From: Weissella uvarum
Lineage (GTDB): Bacteria; Bacillota; Bacilli; Lactobacillales; Lactobacillaceae
Assembly: GCF_016908785.1 (NCBI RefSeq)
Contig: NZ_JAFBEO010000002.1
Location: 1 to 64,000 of the forward strand
Direction: 5' to 3'
DNA length: 64,000 nt
The notes under the pieces are model-generated. The model searched no databases, was not told where the DNA came from, and worked only from the letters and a program-made list of their open reading frames with translations. Every line of letters begins with the position of its first letter. The stretch's first letter is position 1. Of this stretch, positions 60,726 through 64,000 are shown piece by piece. A program made the position numbers and the translations under genes.

Positions 60726-63704
60726 TTAGGCACGTGTGCCACGACCATTGGCATCAAAGGTGTATTTAACCCCATTAATTACCATAGTCGTATTTTTAAC
60801 TTGTGCGCCCGTTGCTGGGTCATAATACTCAATTGTGTTTGCGTCTAATACACGGACTCCGTGCACCATCGCCCCAATTGCATCAAAATAATAAGTTTTT
60901 CCATCAATGGTTACTTGCTTATTTTCAACACGACCATAAGTTTTAGGATCATAGTATTCCGTATCATTGGTAACCGTTTTATGAAAACCAGTTACCGCAT
61001 AACCGGCTGGTGCAAAGAAGTAAGTTGTACCATCAATATTAATCTTACGGTTACGGGCCAAAATATTGTTGTTGGCATCATAATAACCCAACTTACCATT
61101 AACCGTCTTAAAGCCACTGTAAGCTAAACCATTCTTTTGGAAATAATACGTATTGCCCTTAACGGTAATCGTCTTGTCTTCAACACGAGCCTTAGTCGTT
61201 GGATCAAAGTATTGCAACGCATTATTAGCATCTCGATGGAATCCAGATACTGCTGCCCCATTGCTCTTGAAAGTATAGTACTTTCCGTCAATGGTTAATG
61301 ATTTATTTTCAACTCGACCATACGTTTCAGGATCATAATATTCAATATCACCTGTAACCGTCTTGTGGAAACCAGTTACGGCATAGCCACCAGGTGCAAA
61401 GAAATATGTCGTGCCATCAATATTAATCTTACGGTTACGGGCCAAAATATTGTTGTTGGCATCGTAGTAGCCCAACTTACCATTAACCGTCTTGAAACCA
61501 CTATAAGCCAAACCATTCTTTTGGAAATAGTACGTATTGCCCTTAATGGTAATCGTCTTATCTTCAACACGCGCCTTAGTCGTTGGATCAAAATATTGCA
61601 AAGCCTTATTGGCATTACGGTAGAAGCCAGACGCTGCCGCCCCATTACTCTTGAAGGTATAGTACTTTCCATCAATCGTTAGTGATTTATTTTCAACACG
61701 CGCATGCGTTTGTGGATCATAATATTCAATATCACCCGTGACAGTCTTGTGGAAGCCAGTTACAGCATAACCACCTGGCGCAAAGAAGTAGGTCTTACCA
61801 CCAATCTTAATCTTACGGTTACGGGCCAAGATATTGTTGTTGGCATCATAATAACCCAACTTACCATTAACCGTCTTGAAACCACTATAAGCTAGACCAT
61901 TCTTTTGGAAATAATACGTATTGCCCTTAATGGTAATCGTCTTATCTTGAAGACGAGCCTTAGTCGTTGGATCAAAGTATTGCAAAGCCTTGTTGGCATT
62001 ACGGTAGAAGCCAGACGCTGCTGCTCCATTACTCTTAAAGGTATAGTACTTGCCATTAATCGTTAATGACTTGTTTTCAGTCCGTACCTTCGTGGTTGGG
62101 TTATAGTACTCAATGTCATTTGAAACAGTCTTGTGGAAACCAGTTACAGCATAACCAGCTGGCGCAAAGAAGTAGGTCTTACCACCAATATTAATCTTAC
62201 GGTTGCGCGCTAAGATATTCGTCTTAGCATCATAATAACCTAACTTACCATCAACCGTCTTGAAACCACTATAAGCTAAACCATTCTTTTGGAAATAATA
62301 CGTATTGCCCTTAACGGTAATCGTCTTGTTCTCAACACGAGCCTTGGTCGTTGGATCAAAGTACTCCAAAGCCTTATTGGCATTGCGATGGAAACCACTA
62401 ATCTTTTGTCCTGAGGCATTGTAGAAATAAGTTTTACCATTAACAGTCTTATAACCTGTTGTGACGTCAAATTGAGCCAAATAGTTATACCAATACGTCG
62501 CAATATTACCGCGAACAGGTTGGTAAGAATCATATGGACGTTCATAATTATTCATGAAGACCATCGCCAAGTTAAAGGCTGAATCCTTACTCTTCATGTA
62601 TTGCGCAGCCGTCATACTACTATAGTAACTTGGGAAGAACTGCTTATTATGCGTCATCTCATATTGAATCATGGCTGCTTGGCCAGTTAGTGTTCGATAG
62701 TCGTAACCATTAGCTTTACACCAATTGATCAACTTACTTGCTGGGGTCCATTGCACAAGGCCATAACCGCCACCACCACCAATTTCAGTGATGTCTGGTA
62801 ACAAATAACTTTCAATAGTCATATTTCCAAGCATACCGGCAACGGCATTACGAGTCCAACCGCGGGCCTTAAAGTACTTATACAAATCGCGAGCATTTGC
62901 TTTTTGCGTTGCTGAATAGTTATAAGTACTTGCAGTTTGAACTGACTTTTTCGTAACCGTCGTCGTCTTCTTAACGCTTGTTGTACTTGATTGTGCAGCC
63001 GTAGATTTGCTAGTTGCTGAAGTCGTTGACTTTGTTGCTGTAGACTTGGCAGCACTCGTTGTTGCCTTTTGACTTGTCGCTGTAGACTTAGCAGCACTCG
63101 TTGATGTCTTTTGACTTGTTGCCGTAGACTTAGCAACACTCGTTGATGTCTTTTGACTTGTTGCCGTAGACTTAGCAGCACTCGTTGAACTTACTGTACT
63201 CTTTTGTGTTGACTCAGCTACAGATTGACTACTTGCAGTACTCTTTTGCGTTGAAGTCGTTGCTGAAGTTTGTGTTGATGCAGCCTTTGATTCTGTTTGA
63301 ACACTTTGACTAGCATTTGCACTTGATGCAGTAGCTGATTGACTGGCTGCTTGTTGACTTGCAGTTGAAGTAGCAGCTGCTGATTGATCAGTAGAAGACT
63401 TGGCTTCACTTTGTTGTGAAGTTGTACTTTGTGACTGCTCAGTACTTGTTTGTGCATTCGTTGGATTTGCTTGCATGGCTGCTTCAATTTGTGTTTGTAA
63501 ATCCGCAACTGAAGCAACAGCATCATCCCCATCAGCATTATTAGTTGTGCCAGTCGTTGTCTTTTGGTTAGCATTGGCATTTGTGTCAGTAGCATCGGCA
63601 TGGGCTGAACTTGCACCACCAACTAGGGCTGCAGCAGCTCCAAGGGTTGTTACTACTGAACTTACCCAAAACTTACCACTTTTGTACATCTTAATGTGTT
63701 CCAT
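60726..63704 (-). CDS. Secreted phage-type lysozyme with glucan/wall-binding repeats
   Basis: The 992-residue protein starts with a KxYKxGKxW signal (KMYKSGKFW; cleavage near AHA 34-36) used by accessory-type secreted glucan-binding proteins. Residues 40-255 are a Ser/Thr/Ala/Gln-rich stalk with AAKSTATSQKTS repeats. Residues about 260-410 form a phage tail lysozyme domain (PF18013-like): ATQKANARDLYKYFKARGWT, AGMLGNMTIESYLLP (Glu as acid) and GGGGYGLVQWTPASKL. From 412 to the end come choline-binding-like YG repeats (NGLAYSGFKTVDGKLGYYD) in four 128-residue blocks. It likely cuts peptidoglycan during growth or defence and binds polysaccharide on the wall. AAGGAGC precedes the ATG at 63704. 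Confidence 0.88.
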   Translation of the reverse strand: MEHIKMYKSGKFWVSSVVTTLGAAAALVGGASSAHADATDTNANANQKTTTGTTNNADGDDAVASVADLQTQIEAAMQANPTNAQTSTEQSQSTTSQQSEAKSSTDQSAAATSTASQQAASQSATASSANASQSVQTESKAASTQTSATTSTQKSTASSQSVAESTQKSTVSSTSAAKSTATSQKTSTSVAKSTATSQKTSTSAAKSTATSQKATTSAAKSTATKSTTSATSKSTAAQSSTTSVKKTTTVTKKSVQTASTYNYSATQKANARDLYKYFKARGWTRNAVAGMLGNMTIESYLLPDITEIGGGGGYGLVQWTPASKLINWCKANGYDYRTLTGQAAMIQYEMTHNKQFFPSYYSSMTAAQYMKSKDSAFNLAMVFMNNYERPYDSYQPVRGNIATYWYNYLAQFDVTTGYKTVNGKTYFYNASGQKISGFHRNANKALEYFDPTTKARVENKTITVKGNTYYFQKNGLAYSGFKTVDGKLGYYDAKTNILARNRKINIGGKTYFFAPAGYAVTGFHKTVSNDIEYYNPTTKVRTENKSLTINGKYYTFKSNGAAASGFYRNANKALQYFDPTTKARLQDKTITIKGNTYYFQKNGLAYSGFKTVNGKLGYYDANNNILARNRKIKIGGKTYFFAPGGYAVTGFHKTVTGDIEYYDPQTHARVENKSLTIDGKYYTFKSNGAAASGFYRNANKALQYFDPTTKARVEDKTITIKGNTYYFQKNGLAYSGFKTVNGKLGYYDANNNILARNRKINIDGTTYFFAPGGYAVTGFHKTVTGDIEYYDPETYGRVENKSLTIDGKYYTFKSNGAAVSGFHRDANNALQYFDPTTKARVEDKTITVKGNTYYFQKNGLAYSGFKTVNGKLGYYDANNNILARNRKINIDGTTYFFAPAGYAVTGFHKTVTNDTEYYDPKTYGRVENKQVTIDGKTYYFDAIGAMVHGVRVLDANTIEYYDPATGAQVKNTTMVINGVKYTFDANGRGTRA
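60895..62435 (-). repeat. 384-bp tandem repeats
   Basis: The landmark CCATTCTTTTGG recurs at 61129, 61513, 61897 and 62281, exactly 384 bp apart. Each unit encodes 128 residues of YG-type repeats. Confidence 0.92.
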
Positions 63705-64000
63705 AATTGCTCCTTGATGATAACTTGCCGTTATCATTTGGTTCTTTATTACTTCTTTATTTTTTATTAAATATCTTTAGATTTTCTTAACAAGTTCATG
63801 TTACCGCACTTCTATTTTTCGGTCAAACAGAATTATATCGTTTTAATACGGTACCTATTTAGTGTAGCAATCAAAAATCACAGGTATATGCCATTGAGGT
63901 TTCAAATGTTAGAAAACACGTAATATTAAAATTACAAAACTGTAACATTGCGCCCGAAAGCTGACTCCAATGCACTTTTACGACTCTTGTTATGAGAGAT
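63705..64000. other. Region upstream of the lysozyme gene
   Basis: AT-rich, 296 bp. It should contain the leftward promoter of the lysozyme gene. No gene seen at the right edge. Confidence 0.45.

Noticed and set aside
63060-63190. Rightward or third-frame ORFs across the Ser/Thr stalk of the lysozyme
   Set aside because: Low-complexity codon repeats open other frames; only the leftward frame has a signal peptide and domains.

Overview
The window looks like a chromosome segment of a low-GC lactic acid bacterium of the Leuconostoc/Weissella group, most likely Weissella. The clues are two KxYKxGKxW-type secretion signals, a YSIRK-type surface protein, an LPETG anchor, citX, an Asp23/Gls24-AmaP operon, CcpA-type cre sites, a T-box leader, strong AGGAGG ribosome binding sites and AT-rich intergenic DNA. 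The genus is an inference. I saw no rRNA, tRNA, CRISPR array or prophage.

Layout. 1-10.4 kb is accessory and decayed. It has a YSIRK surface protein with 53-residue repeats running off the left edge, two nested IS3-family copies, an acyltransferase, class II aldolase (fba), a fused remnant of the lysine-pathway genes dapH and asd, a broken Mga-like regulator, and a sortase-anchored protein ruined by three TAA codons and two frameshifts. 10.4-31 kb is mostly metabolic and transport: a frameshifted rocA-type dehydrogenase, a Gfo/Idh/MocA oxidoreductase, cutC, a Na+/H+ antiporter, a glucose 1-dehydrogenase-like SDR, TerC, an Lsa-type ABC-F protein behind an attenuator, a MacB-like transporter, a GT-C-like membrane protein, pepD, a mazE/mazF remnant, map, a TM2 protein and an amino acid permease.

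32-45.8 kb: gshA split by one TGA, then a T-box leader in front of an M20 dipeptidase and an S9 peptidase, a glutathione-reductase-like flavoprotein, the amaP-DUF2273-asp23 stress operon, an EgtUV-like ABC transporter (ergothioneine, or choline/betaine) with a divergent TetR regulator, and a YveA-like permease. 46-60.4 kb: a short UvrA paralogue, thiolase, a fused mannose-family PTS IIC-IID protein, DyP peroxidase, the fetA-fetB-perR operon, an adh-yczE-VOC operon, an alpha/beta hydrolase, proC and an orphan citX. 60.7-63.7 kb: a 992-residue secreted phage-type lysozyme with 128-residue wall-binding repeats.

How it fits together. A thiol/oxidative-stress theme runs through 32-55 kb (gshA, peptidases, GR-like enzyme, EgtUV, PerR, DyP, FetAB). 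The dyp and fetA promoters share an 11-base core that I propose is the PerR operator. Carbon control is visible as cre sites at the PTS, adh and rocA promoters. At least eight loci are broken, which means either ongoing gene decay or, where single bases are involved, assembly error. The best leads for new biology are the T-box-controlled dipeptidase with a specifier that does not match its discriminator base, the ABC-F attenuator, the PTS IIC-IID fusion and the candidate PerR regulon.
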